Assembly (NCBI GenBank): GCA_963837635.1
Contig: CAWINY010000004.1
Location: 1-64,000 of the forward strand
Reading direction: 5' to 3'
Length of the DNA: 64,000 nt
Source of the DNA: CAWINY01 sp963837635
Lineage (GTDB): Bacteria; Acidobacteriota; Terriglobia; Terriglobales; Acidobacteriaceae
This document shows, piece after piece, positions 30,222 to 39,618 of the stretch (its first letter is position 1; the number at the start of each line of letters is the position of its first letter). The position numbers and the translations under genes were made by a program. The notes under the pieces are model-generated. The model was not told the origin of the DNA. It saw only the letters and a program-made list of their open reading frames with translations, and made no database searches.

Positions 30222-31037
30222 GTGAAAAGAACGTTGCAGATTGTCATCCTCGCATTGCTCATCCGTGCTGTCGATATCCACTGCATTGGGGCAGCAGCAC
30301 CCGCAAGCTCAGCCTGCCGACAACGTAGGCGCAATTGCATTCGTCATCCGCGTCCCAATTCTCAACGCCGTTGTACCAGCGTCGCGACACCTGGTACGAG
30401 TTCCTGCTCAAGCAGTTCAATCCCGATGATCTCGATTACGGGAGCCTGGATGGAACAGCGTCGCCAGGCATTTCTGGATGCAAGCGTGCGCAACCCGTAC
30501 TTCAAGTACAGCGCGGTTGTGACCGTGGCGATGCTAATTATGGCGATGTTGTACGCCAAACATTGGATCGATCACCGGCGCTCGATGTGGATTACCGCCG
30601 AGATGATGACGGACCTGTACAACCACGATGCGTATTCGCGAAATGTCGCTCGTGAAGCGATCCAGAAATACAACGACCATATCGAACGCTGCAATCGGGC
30701 GATCGAAGCGGCAGCGAGCACGGAATGTCCGCGCCCGGAGCGGATTCCGACGCGGACCGTCTCAGGAGCGAACTGGAATCGGTCAGGGGCGAAAGGGATT
30801 CTTATAGACGCGACCGAGATCTGGCTAAGGACGACTTGGCAGAAAAGGAACGTCTGCTGGCTGACATCTCCTTGCGCCTTGAAGCGTTGGCCAAGAAACC
30901 GGATGCAAACCGCAACCTGGCAGGTCCCAGTCGATATGCGCACGGCCGACCAGAAATTGGTGCAGCACATCAACAACCTGCAGGAGCAACTGTACGCGGC
31001 ACAACTGGAGAACAAGCGCCTCAAGGGCGAACGGTAA
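30222..31037 (+). CDS. Membrane-anchored coiled-coil protein, several frameshifts
   Basis: GTG 30222 starts ten bases after virD4. Readable pieces in order are a signal-like start ('KRTLQIVILALLIRAV'), 'LYQRRDTWYEFLLKQFNPDD', 'WMEQRRQAFLDASVRNPY', a membrane helix ('YSAVVTVAMLIMAMLYA'), 'IQKYNDHIERCNRAIEAAAS', a long heptad-rich coiled coil ('LRSELESVRGERDSYRRDRD', 'AEKERLLADISLRLEAL') and a final 'LVQHINNLQEQLYAAQLENK'. All lie in consistent order over about 270 codons with at least four shifts. Unknown function; an inner-membrane scaffold beside the coupling protein is plausible. Confidence 0.5.
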   Translation: MKRTLQIVILALLIRAVDIHCIGAAAPASSACRQRRRNCIRHPRPNSQRRCTSVATPGTSSCSSSSIPMISITGAWMEQRRQAFLDASVRNPYFKYSAVVTVAMLIMAMLYAKHWIDHRRSMWITAEMMTDLYNHDAYSRNVAREAIQKYNDHIERCNRAIEAAASTECPRPERIPTRTVSGANWNRSGAKGILIDATEIWLRTTWQKRNVCWLTSPCALKRWPRNRMQTATWQVPVDMRTADQKLVQHINNLQEQLYAAQLENKRLKGER

Positions 31038-31040
31038 TCA

Positions 31041-31620
31041 ATGTTGGTCACGATTACAGGTTTTGGCAGTGTATGGCGCCGAAAGTTCGCCAAGAACCAG
31101 AACGATCCGCGGCGCTTTGCACGCGGCGTGTATTACAACACGACAGGAGTGGACATCGGCGGCACAATACGGCAGCGACCCAAGATCGCCGGCTACGCCC
31201 GCTTCAACGCATGTGGCGGATTCGATCCGCACCGACCTGCGCGCATGATCGGCCGTGTATTCGAATGTGCCGATCCATGTGTGTGGCAAGGGGAGAACAA
31301 ACTGCTTTTCCAGCGCATCTTGGGAAGACCCGAGAAGCCGGACGGCATTCCTGGTTGTGGTTCGGCCCGAGCTGAACGGTGTGCTGGCAGTTGGCAGCAC
31401 TGATTGGCGGTCAGCCGACACCTGGCTCATATCGTTCAGTGAATGTGGTGACAAGCAGGAGGCCATGCTGCTGGTACCGATGTACGGCTGGATCCATACC
31501 AAGTTGGGCCGCTTTGTCCTGGAACCGGAATGCGGCAACCGTGGATGGCGCGGCTTGTGCTTACGTCAGTCGAGCCGGAGTGAAATCGGATGCGGTATCG
31601 AAAAGGAACCATCACTCTGA
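31041..31620 (+). CDS. Unknown protein, frameshifted
   Basis: ATG 31041 opens 'MLVTITGFGSVWRRKFAKNQ' for about 100 residues. The adjacent frame from about 31330 gives 'RTAFLVVVRPELNGVLAVG' and 'TWLISFSECGDKQEAMLLV', which looks more protein-like, and runs to TGA 31620 across the start of the next gene. I cannot decide the exact joins or assign a family. It may encode a soluble protein of about 180 residues. Confidence 0.3.
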
Positions 31621-32474
31621 GCGACACATGGGATTACCCGTTGCTGCGCCGAGTGCTGCACTGCGTGTTCGTCACTTCGGCGCAGTTGTACGAATTCATG
31701 AAGCTGGACCACTGCGCATCCTCGCGCAACGCATTCGACAATCGAGTACGGCGGTTGCTGGCGCACGAGTTGCTGGTGCGGCGCGAGATCCCGACCATGA
31801 ATCGCGGGGTGGTGTATTCGATATCGCGGGCCGGCGCCTCGGAAATGATCGGCAAGGGAGAATACTACTCCGGCTCTGCGGACAAGGGCGAACCGGCCAG
31901 CGGCCACGTGCAGCACGCTCTGGAACTGAATGACATCCACCTTGCACTGAAGCGCACCGGCGTGCTCGTCCGCTGGACGCCGGAGTCTGACATCCGGTCG
32001 CGCAACGAATTCACCGGCATCGGGTACGTGAAAGACTATGACGCCGTGATTGCGGTGCGAATTGACGGACACGAACACCGCTTTGCCCTCGAATATGAAC
32101 GCACGCCGAAGGCAAAAGGCCGTTACGAGGACATCTGGAAGCGGATCGAGGCAGAGACCGAGTTTCGCCACTTCTTGTACCTCGTTCCGAATCACGACAT
32201 GCTGTCGCTGCTGGTTAAGCAGTTTCAAGACTGCCGCCGGCCGGTTTACTTCGGCCTGCGGAAGGATTTCCTTGCGGACACCCTCAGCCTCGCGGTGCAA
32301 AGCAATCAATCACCACTGTCCACCACGCTTCGCGCCGTGCTGACGGCGGGACTCCTACCGTTCCGGCAGCCGGGGCACAACCTCCACCCAAGCCCCTCTT
32401 TTTACCCATTGAGGTGTGTTTGCGCTGGGATTGCGCTGAATTTGCCGTGGAACAGCCCCCGTGCAACTCGCTGA
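31590..32474 (+). CDS. Replication-relaxation (MobC-like) family protein, 3' end uncertain
   Basis: From ATG 31590 the N-terminus reads 'DTWDYPLLRRVLHCVFVTSA', then a winged-helix-like region ('NRVRRLLAHELLVRREIPT', 'RGVVYSISRAGASEMIG'), then the conserved C-terminal core ('HRFALEYERTPKAKGRYEDI', 'FLYLVPNHDMLSLLVKQF'). This fits the replication-relaxation/MobC-like family of plasmids and conjugative elements, which help open oriT. The frame stays open to 32474, but the last ~50 residues are Pro/Leu-rich and probably lie beyond the natural end near 32345. No separate relaxase is visible, so its role in processing is uncertain. Confidence 0.5.
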   Translation: MRYRKGTITLSDTWDYPLLRRVLHCVFVTSAQLYEFMKLDHCASSRNAFDNRVRRLLAHELLVRREIPTMNRGVVYSISRAGASEMIGKGEYYSGSADKGEPASGHVQHALELNDIHLALKRTGVLVRWTPESDIRSRNEFTGIGYVKDYDAVIAVRIDGHEHRFALEYERTPKAKGRYEDIWKRIEAETEFRHFLYLVPNHDMLSLLVKQFQDCRRPVYFGLRKDFLADTLSLAVQSNQSPLSTTLRAVLTAGLLPFRQPGHNLHPSPSFYPLRCVCAGIALNLPWNSPRATR

Positions 32475-32610
32475 CCGCCCAGATACTTAGCTTCTGACTA
32501 TCCCCCGCTGTCGTACCGGATTTCCCGAAAAACGGTTGGCGTTTCAGCTCGTATTGTGTGAGCAGTTGCGCGCACGCTGCTCGTTGGGTGATCCGATGCC
32601 GACTTTTGGG

Positions 32611-32644
32611 ATAATCGGCGATCGGCGTGTGCATCGGCGATTAT
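32611..32644. repeat. Imperfect palindrome ATAATCGGCGAT / ATCGGCGATTAT
   Basis: Arms of 12 bases (32611-32622 and 32633-32644) with one mismatch flank a 10-base centre. The palindrome lies in the 270-base gap after the conjugation module, where no gene is seen. It could be an operator, a nicking-site hairpin near an oriT, or the end of an old insertion. Confidence 0.45.
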
Positions 32645-32744
32645 GGGCCATGGACAACTATAATGCCTTTGATCTGAGGTGCGTGGTCAGCGTTTAACTC
32701 GGAGACATCGGGCTTCCATGGAAGATTGAACTCAATCATCGGCA

Positions 32745-33188
32745 ATGGGTTTGACCTCACCATGGGATTCTCTCCGGTTACGAGCCTTGCAAGACATGTC
32801 CGCGCGACACGACGTCGATCTACTCAAGGTTGTTGAGCACATTTACCAGCGGGTGAGGACTGGGGCGATCTGGAGCTCGCAGACCAGCTCGATGTGGCGC
32901 CATATGACGATGCCGAACATTTCATGCAATACGTACGGCGCCGAGACTGGAGCGACTCAGGACATCATGACTTCCAGTACGAGGTTGAGCGCATCGTGCG
33001 AACTGCTATCTACGAAACTCAGGTGCGCAATTTGAGAAGTGGATTCGCCGCGTGCGGATTCCGACGCCAGCGACTGCCGGACGCTCTTGCGGACCATCGA
33101 TCGGATGGCCCGCTTTCTAACCTTCGATACACCCCGACACTACAGAAGCTGTACGGTGCCGGAAGCGCAGGTTCTCCAATCACGGTAG
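32745..33188 (+). CDS. Unknown protein, frameshifted
   Basis: A start near 32745 gives 'RHDVDLLKVVEHIYQR'; then, in the next frame, 'EDWGDLELADQLDVAPYDDA' and 'YEVERIVRTAIYETQVRN'. A third frame gives 'RTLLRTIDRMARFLTFDT', ending at TAG 33188. The order and lack of stops suggest a real protein of about 145 residues with at least two shifts. No family recognised. Confidence 0.3.
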
Positions 33189-33251
33189 AGCCAATGTTTC
33201 GGACAATGATCTCATTTGGGACACGCATGGAATCCCCAGGAGAGACGGTCG

Positions 33252-33620
33252 CTAAATGATCGCCCAGATATCGCGGAGATAGACACGCGGCTGATGGAAG
33301 CGCACAACAGTTCTTGATCGATATTTCTCGGAGACCTTCGAACCGTCTGCACGCTTAATCGAAACGAATCGTCCATTCTTCGAGCGGTTGACCAACTTGG
33401 AAGAAGTATGCGTCCTTGGACATTCGCTTTGCAGGGCGGACGAACTTTCTTCGCGCACTACTCCAAATACCCGGAATGCCCTCCACCCGATGGAAGATAG
33501 CATGTCGAGATGAAAGAGAGTACATAATAGGCCTGCGCGACTTCGGAACTTGGTGTACTGGGCCCAAACCACCTGTCCCGTCGGATACGTAGAGGCATTG
33601 GCCTTCCAAACATCAGGCAA
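33252..33620 (-). CDS. Possible unknown gene on the minus strand, frameshifted
   Basis: The minus-strand frame ending at 33252 closes with 'RFVSIKRADGSKVSEKYRSR' and 'VYLRDIWAII', which looks coding. Upstream the neighbouring frame has 'SKDAYFFQVGQPLEEW'. It is convergent with the previous gene. The start is not clear and no family is recognised; it may be a remnant. Confidence 0.25.
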   Translation of the reverse strand: MPDVWKANASTYPTGQVVWAQYTKFRSRAGLLCTLFHLDMLSSIGWRAFRVFGVVREESSSALQSECPRTHTSSKLVNRSKNGRFVSIKRADGSKVSEKYRSRTVVRFHQPRVYLRDIWAII

Positions 33621-33844
33621 CTATGACACCGCCGGACGAGGGACTTCAGGGCAAAGCGCTCACTGAGTATGTCTTACGTGGCAACGACAGGATTCATCGG
33701 AAAAAGCCTGGCGTCATCGAATCGTTCAACTCCCAAACTGCCGGCGACTCGGAGGCCAAAGATAGCGGACGACGCGCCTCCGGATTGCCGCACCGTTGTC
33801 CCAATCTGCTCGCCGCAACATTGGAAATCGTGCATGTAGAACGA

Positions 33845-34612
33845 TTATTGCAATTCGACAACGATTGGAGTGTGGTCGGAAGGTTTGTCCTGCCGTCGCG
33901 GTTCTTTATCGATCTCGCAGCTTTGCAACCGCTGCGCCAGCCGGGGACACAGCAAGAAGTGATCGATCCGGATACCGCGATTGTGTTCAAAAGCCTGCCG
34001 GAAATAATCCCAGAACGTGAATTGCCCTGTCTCGCCGGGATGCAGCGACCGGAAAGCATCCGTGTAGCCAAGTGCAAGCAGCGCACGGTAACGCGCGCGC
34101 GGCTCGGGTTGAAACAGGGCGTCATTCATCCAGGATGACGGCTTGTGGCAATCGATGTCCTCCGGGATCACGTTAAAATCGCCGCCCACGAGCGTTGGGA
34201 TTCCGGTTTCACGCCAGGCAATCATCTTCTCTTTTAACCGGTCCATCCAAGCGAGCTTGTAAGCGAACTTGTCACTTCCAATCGGATTGCCATTGGGAGC
34301 ATAGATGTTGACCATCCGAATGTCCTGGATCAGCACTTCAAGAAAACGGGCATGACTGTCTGCATCATCGCCGGCGAGGACGGTGCCGACAATCTGAATG
34401 GGAGTGCGCGACAGGACCGCGACACCGTTATATGCCTTCTGCGTCACCGCCGCGCTCTCGTATCCCAGATCTCTGAACAGCTCCGCCGGGAAGATCGACC
34501 CTTTTAGTTCCTGCAACAAAAGCACGTCCACTGGTTGGCGTTGCAGCCAAGCGGTAACGTGCCGCTCCCGCGCCCGAATCGAATTGACGTTCCAGCTAGC
34601 GATTCTGATAAT
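33845..34612 (-). CDS. xthA: Exonuclease III (AP endonuclease family)
   Basis: Exonuclease III cuts abasic sites and removes nucleotides from 3' ends. The minus-strand frame has the family blocks 'RIASWNVNSIRARERHV' (catalytic Asn), 'DVLLLQELKG' (metal-binding Glu), 'NIYAPNGNP', 'LVGGDFNVIPEDID', 'FTFWDYF' and 'RIDHFLL...DHTPIVVELQ' (catalytic His). An in-frame stop lies just upstream, so the only available start is ATT at 34612 (or ATC at 34609) after GGAGGCC; no ATG, GTG or TTG precedes the first conserved block. Either a rare start is used or a base is wrong. About 255 residues, normal length. It fits with the DNA-metabolism genes downstream. Confidence 0.85.
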   Translation of the reverse strand: MIRIASWNVNSIRARERHVTAWLQRQPVDVLLLQELKGSIFPAELFRDLGYESAAVTQKAYNGVAVLSRTPIQIVGTVLAGDDADSHARFLEVLIQDIRMVNIYAPNGNPIGSDKFAYKLAWMDRLKEKMIAWRETGIPTLVGGDFNVIPEDIDCHKPSSWMNDALFQPEPRARYRALLALGYTDAFRSLHPGETGQFTFWDYFRQAFEHNRGIRIDHFLLCPRLAQRLQSCEIDKEPRRQDKPSDHTPIVVELQ

Positions 34613-34759
34613 CGGCCTCCGTCAGGCAAGTCCCACAGCCACAACTCTGTCGTGCCGGTGAGTCCGTGTCAAGGTTTTCGGGTGCAGCGGAAGTGACGGG
34701 ACGGCATTCTCAGTCGCGTGCACCAGAAACCATGAGCTTTTGTCGAAAGGAGAACTGCG

Positions 34760-35137
34760 ATGTTTGGACGAATGGTAATTGCCCCTGTGCTTCAACTTAA
34801 CCCTGAACCTGAACTAAACGGTGCAGTAACGGCACTGTTGAAGACGACGGAAACCGCTGAGATCGTCCGCTGGGTCGAGTTTCCGCTATCCGTGCTGGTG
34901 TTCCTCTTGGTGCCCGGAGACCCCCAATCGGGTGCTGTTTATGTTTTGGATCGCAAGAAAGGGACCTGGTACTCGGTGGATTTTGATGACGACCAGTACG
35001 GCGGCTACAGTGTCGCCCAGCTGGAAGTGCTACTCAAGGAATGTGACCTGCTTGCCCTGGTCGAACGCCCGGGGCTGCTGCGAACCGGACTCCCCTGGGT
35101 ATTGGGGCCGGGCAAACGGGCCGAAACCGCCGTTTGA
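34760..35137 (+). CDS. Unknown soluble protein
   Basis: A 125-residue protein from ATG 34760 with a good GAAAGGAG site, intact. It includes 'RWVEFPLSVLVFLLVPGDP', 'GAVYVLDRKKGTWYSVDFD' and 'YSVAQLEVLLKECDLLALVE', suggesting a small mixed alpha/beta fold. No signal peptide. It precedes the primase gene by about 100 bases. No family recognised. Confidence 0.5.
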   Translation: MFGRMVIAPVLQLNPEPELNGAVTALLKTTETAEIVRWVEFPLSVLVFLLVPGDPQSGAVYVLDRKKGTWYSVDFDDDQYGGYSVAQLEVLLKECDLLALVERPGLLRTGLPWVLGPGKRAETAV

Positions 35138-35238
35138 CAGCTAAATTACTCCAGGTTATCTATCTACATCCACACCGGAGAAGTGTGGGCATGAACGCGC
35201 ATGGCTGGGCTTTGGCGCTAGATAAGAGGTGAGTCCCG

Positions 35239-36211
35239 ATGGCGCTGTTATTGAAGGCGACGCCGGAAATCGTTCGGGAATACTGGCGGCTTTTCGTCAA
35301 CCGGCGCGCTTACACGGTGCAATCGATGCGTCCGCACCCGGAGAGCGGGCGGCACTACTACTTCCGTCCGAGTGATCGCCAAGACCGGCAAGCCTCAGAT
35401 GCTGACTGAGGAGACGATCTGCCAACACTTGGAAGGGACGCTCACGGTAGGGCTGTATGCCATTAACCCCGCGACGCAGAGGTGCAAGTGGGTGGCAATC
35501 GACGCGGATTACAAGAACGCCATGGAGGACCTGCTGAAACTGCAGTACTACCTCGGGCAGGACAGGGTCGAACCGGCGTTGGAAATGAGCAAACGCGGGG
35601 GCCATCTTTGGATCTTTCTGGCAAGGCCGCTGCTCGCCAGGGAATGCCGAATCTACATCCACGATCTGGCGGCGCGATTGGGAGTGCCGGTAAAGGGCTC
35701 GGGCTTAGCCGATGGAATCGAGGTATTTCCCAGACATAACGCGATTGGTGACGGAGAATTTGGCAACGCAATTCGCGGCCCTCTGGGAATTCATCGTGGG
35801 GCTAACCGACGCTTTTGGTTCTACGGCGCCGATTACACGCTCGAAGCGCAGATGGCATATCTGAACCGCTTGCGGAAAATGGGTGAAGAGGAATTGCGGC
35901 GTTTCATCGCCGGCAAGGAATTGCCGGCTTCACCGACCGGGGCACGGCCGGACATCCACGTTCCAATACATGATGCGGGCCGAACAGCACGGTCGGAGTT
36001 TCGCATCCTGGAGCACGTGGGCAAAGTACGCAAGATGGGCAGGAACTACGTGGGCCGGTGCCCGTCATGCGCAGATTCCGGGCATGACCGCGCCGGCGAC
36101 AACCTGGCCATCCTGATTCAAGACCCTCGGTTTTACAAATGTTGGGCTGGCTGCACGAAAGAGATGATTCGAGCCGCCCTCGGTCACCCGATTCGTGCAC
36201 GGCAGAGATAA
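35239..36211 (+). CDS. Archaeo-eukaryotic-type primase with C-terminal zinc finger, one frameshift near 35365
   Basis: ATG 35239 opens 'MALLLKATPEIVREYWRLFV'; after a shift near 35365 the sense continues to 36211, about 323 residues. The core has 'WVAIDADYKN' (acidic catalytic pair as in AEP primases), 'LEMSKRGGHLWIFLARPLLA' and 'IEVFPRHN...GNAIRGPLGIH'. These correspond to the TOTE-system/AEP primase fold, including the strand-His-Leu-Trp block. The C-terminal part 'GRCPSC...FYKCWAGCTK' is a CHC2-like zinc finger, as in DnaG. It could prime complementary-strand synthesis of the transferred element. Confidence 0.7.
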
Positions 36212-36234
36212 AGAAGATAGGAGAACGATCTACG

Positions 36235-36973
36235 GTGAAAAAGAACCGGTCCACAGATGCAATGGGGCTGCGCTTGTCGCGGCAGGCGCTACGGGTACTG
36301 AGGGAGCGCGGGATCTTCGCGCAGCCGTCTGTAAGCCTCCAACATCAGCAACTTGCCAGCCGATACGTGATACGCGGCATTGAGTCAGGCGGCGCAGCGG
36401 GCGACATCGGCCGCTACGTCACCTTTGCCCAAGAAGATGGTCGACCGAATCGAGTACCTGCATCCGGTGGAGGCCATCGGGGTGAATGGCCTGCATTCGG
36501 TCGTGGTGGCGCCAGTGCTGGTCCGGTTGGACATGTTGCGCAAGGGGCGCACATACGAGTTGCTCATCACGCGGCACGCACCGGGCAAAGCCGACAATGG
36601 CCATCGGCCACCATTGGAGACGAACGTTCTCTTCCGTGGTGTGCATGGCCGCCTGGAACTGGATTTGTCGGGAAAGGACAAGGCCGAAGCGGGCGCGGTA
36701 TTGCCGACGTTCTATTCGCTGTCCGGGGAGGAGGTCGCAATACCGGAGCGTTTCAGGCAGGCGGTCCGCTCGATCACCAAAGCAGTGAACTGTACGGGCT
36801 GTTCCCATTGCCACTACGTCCGCGCACCACACAAAGACCGCGCCGCGAGAATCGATTCGGCAAACAAGGCGGGTCCGGCTCCAGGTTCGCCTCCAGAACA
36901 CGTGGACAGCCATGAAGCGGCAATAAACGCAGGATCGTCCGGCGAAACGATGCCCGTCGCCGACGTGGCGTGA
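36235..36973 (+). CDS. Unknown protein, one frameshift near 36420
   Basis: GTG 36235 (ATAGGAGAACG upstream) starts 'KKNRSTDAMGLRLSRQALRV' with a helix-turn-helix-like flavour. Near 36420 the sense moves to a frame with 'MVDRIEYLHPVEAIGVNG', 'RLDMLRKGRTYELLITRHAP' and 'RGVHGRLELDLSGKDKAEA', a beta-rich middle, then a Cys/His cluster 'NCTGCSHCHY', ending at TGA 36973. About 246 residues. No family recognised. It lies tightly between the primase and a small membrane gene. Confidence 0.45.
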
Positions 36974-36987
36974 GGAGGAGAGAATCA

Positions 36988-37221
36988 ATGCAGGAAAAGA
37001 TCAAGAAATATACGCTGGGCTTCTGCCTGTTTGTGTTCCTGTTTGTAATTGTTGGCGGCGGCTTTCACCTCACGTCTGCCGCGGCATTCATCGCTGCGGT
37101 GTCTGGCACTCCGCTGGTGATCTATGCCTTCAATTGTTGGTGCAATGCACAACGGCACGGTGCGCGGGCAAATAGGGAGGAACCCGCATCCGAGATCATT
37201 CCAGTGCGAGAACGATCATGA
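36988..37221 (+). CDS. Small membrane protein
   Basis: A 77-residue protein from ATG 36988 with a strong GAGGAGGAGAG site. It has two hydrophobic segments ('YTLGFCLFVFLFVIVGGGF' and 'AAFIAAVSGTPLVIYAF') and a basic soluble tail. It is intact and overlaps the next start (ATG 37218) by four bases. Unknown function. Confidence 0.5.
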   Translation: MQEKIKKYTLGFCLFVFLFVIVGGGFHLTSAAAFIAAVSGTPLVIYAFNCWCNAQRHGARANREEPASEIIPVRERS

Positions 37222-37815
37222 GATTCCTGCTACGCCTGCTGTTACTGCTCGCCCTTGGCTCCTACTTGCTGAGCCACTACGGGTCCTTCATACGCGCGAA
37301 CCTTTGGCGCGTGCATTCGGCGTGACAATGGCGGAATTGTCAGCCGTGTTCTTCCGGGGATTACCGTAGATCATTCCCAAGTCCGGCCGGCGCAAGCGAA
37401 GCTTCCGCCTGGAGTGTTGCCGCGTCACGACCTGACGCCGGGAGCAATCGATCCACGGGTTACTCAACGCAACATTGGCAACACGATCTGTCGGCGTGGC
37501 TACACTGCCACCGTCAGGCCGCCGTTCGAGTACACCAATGCGATGAAGCACCGGTTGATGCGGATTTACGGCGTCCGGGGCAGTATCCACGATTACGAAC
37601 TGGATCACCTGATACCGCTGGAACTTGGCGGTTGTCCGGATTGCGAGGCCAATCTCTGGCCGCAATCGAGAAACGTGTTTCCTGGTGCGCGCGAAAAGGA
37701 CGAGGTCGAAGATTACCTGCACCATCAAGTCTGTTCTGGTGCACTCCCATTAGCTGAGGCGCAGCGAGAAATCGCGTCCGATTGGTACGCGGTTTATCAA
37801 CGGATTCACAGGTAG
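37218..37815 (+). CDS. Exported HNH-like endonuclease-fold protein, one frameshift near 37320
   Basis: ATG 37218 gives a hydrophobic signal ('MRFLLRLLLLLALGSYLL'). After a shift near 37320 the frame continues to TAG 37815 with 'LPRHDLTPGAIDPRVTQRN', 'ICRRGYTATVRPPFEY' and the core 'ELDHLIPLELGGCPDCEANL', which carries the D-H pair and the N of the HNH fold. Such short exported HNH-like proteins are common and usually unannotated. It may act on DNA outside the cytoplasm or in the periplasm during transfer. Confidence 0.6.
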
Positions 37816-37855
37816 ATGACGAGGCAGCGCGACGGAGAGGGATAGAGAGATCCGC

Positions 37856-38520
37856 ATGTCAGCAGTAAAGCAGCTCGTTTCGATCAACGAAAAGGACGTA
37901 AGCCGATTTGAGGACACGGAAGCGGGATCAGCGGCAGTCGCAGCAAGGACGGCATATTCGGAACCTGTACACGCGGTGCGTCGGCGCTTGCCGGATGAGC
38001 GGCGGGCAATCACCCATCATTTTTCGGTAGGAGGGCAGGAGGGGTATCTGACAGTTGGAGTATATGAGGACGGCTCGCCGGGTGAGATCTTCGTCAGGAT
38101 GGCAAAAGAGGGCTCGACTATCTCCGGCCTCATGGATTCTTTTGCGACCGTTGTTTCTCTTGCCCTGCAGCACGGCGTGCCGCTGGACTTGCTCTGTGGC
38201 AAATTCAGCCACACCCGCTTTGAGCCCAGCGGCTGGACCGGAAATCCGAAAATTGGCTATGCCACGTCACTGATGGATTACATCTTCAGATGGATGGAGC
38301 TGAGATTCCTCAAGAAAGAGCAGGGAGAACTATTCGAACCCCTTCCGGCGTCCACTCATGCAGTTCGCGCCGCCGAATGGGAACAGGCGCGGTTGACGCA
38401 TTCGGTGAATTGGTCCAACTCGGAGATGCGCCGGCCTGCAACATCTGTGGTGCACTCATGGTGCGGAGCGGTTCTTGCCATCGCTGCATGACTTGCGGGA
38501 GCACAAGCGGGTGCTCTTAA
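37856..38520 (+). CDS. Stand-alone NrdJ C-terminal (TSCPD) domain plus zinc ribbon, one frameshift near 38410
   Basis: In class II (B12-dependent) ribonucleotide reductase the C-terminal part contains a TSCPD domain and a Cys-rich tail. Here that part stands alone: 'RRRLPDERRAITHHFSVGGQ', 'GEIFVRMAKEGSTISGLMD', 'KFSHTRFEPSGWTGNP' and 'ATSLMDYIFRWMELRFL', then after a shift near 38410 'ACNICGALMVRSGSCHRC' and the terminal 'CGSTSGCS'. No catalytic barrel is encoded nearby. It starts at ATG 37856. It may bind nucleotides or modify host ribonucleotide reductase during element replication; that is inference. Confidence 0.75.
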
Positions 38521-38654
38521 AGGAGGCGGTCATCCGTACAGGCAGAATACCCGGTTGTGATTCAACGTTTCTGTTGTAAATGGGTCAATCCCCGGTTTGC
38601 TGTGATTCCGAGCACATTCGTGCTCAGATCCAGTCGATTTGCTAACCTGTTGCA

Positions 38655-39618
38655 ATGAATACCTCGGATTCGGACTTGCCAGGTCTGATCCCAACAGATA
38701 TGAGGGATGCACTTAAGGAATTTGACCGCGAAGCCGGCATCCTTGATGCGTTCCTTGCATCGCTAGAGGCTTGTGAACCGCCGACGATTATCTACCACTA
38801 CACGAATGACGTTGGGTTACGGGGTATTCTGGAAACTGGACAGTTTTGGCTCACCGACATCTTCAATCTCAACGATCCTTCCGAGCTTGGGCATGGCATT
38901 TCACGCGCTCAACGTCCTGAATACCAGAGCGGCTTGTGGCCCGCCAGAAAGCAAGCTCTTTGCCAGAGATTTGTCATCTTTGATTCAGAGGGAGTGACCC
39001 AAAGGTCCGGGCATTATTTTATGTGTTCCTCCAGTTCTGCGGTGACGATCTTGGGCAATGGCGTGCTTACGCCGACAACGGACGTGGCTATGCAGTCGGG
39101 TTTCAGGCGAAGGCTTTGGAAGATGCATTTGCCAGGCATACAGCTCCGGTGGAAGCATTCCCCATCACGTACAGAAGACGTTCGAGCTTATCGAAATACA
39201 TCGCAAGATCATCGAGGCCTGTTTGCATCGGGTATCGCTGCCGCGCGGGCGACGCTTAAATGATGGCGCATCAAGGCGTACATGGCGCAACTGACGACCT
39301 TGCTCAGGGTGCATGCCTTACATGCCGCCGTCCATTTCAAACACGAGGCCTACAACAACGAGAAGGAATATCGATTTCTGGAGGTACACGGGGGAGATCA
39401 GCCGCCTGAAGTGAAACTCAGAGTCCGCCGTTATTCGCTAATCAAGTACAGGGAGTTCGATTGGAGAACTGCCGCTGCTGGAGCACTCAAGAGAGATTGT
39501 TGTCGGGCCGGCCGCTGACCAGGAAAAGGTATTTCAGTTTGCGCGGGACTGCTTGCGCATGTCTTCTGCGGGAGAGGTCGAAATAGCTCGCTCTGAAATT
39601 CCGTACCGGGCGGTTTGA
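38655..39618 (+). CDS. DUF2971-family protein, several frameshifts
   Basis: ATG 38655. The DUF2971 hallmarks are in order: 'IIYHYTNDVGLRGILETGQF', 'WLTDIFNLNDPSEL', then in the next frame 'CGDDLGQWRAYADNGRGYAV', then 'HFKHEAYNNEKEYRFLE', and the end 'VFQFARDCLRMSSA' to TGA 39618. Shifts lie near 39020, 39190 and 39460. The family is frequent in defence and mobile islands; its activity is not established. It begins a run of defence-type genes. Confidence 0.65.

Noticed and set aside
6303..32474. Hidden relaxase gene
   Set aside because: I looked for the relaxase three-histidine motif and for MobF/MobP-type N-terminal tyrosines in all coding segments; none was found. The 31590 product fits the relaxation-accessory family instead.
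33623..34138. Plus-strand gene of 171 codons
   Set aside because: It is largely antisense to xthA, which has full family motifs; the plus-strand product has no protein-like features.
35737..35760. Ninth copy of the 5275-6080 repeat (AACGCGATTGGTGACGGAGA)
   Set aside because: The similarity is limited to the GCGATTGGTG core and lies in the primase coding sequence (HNAIGDGE); probably chance.
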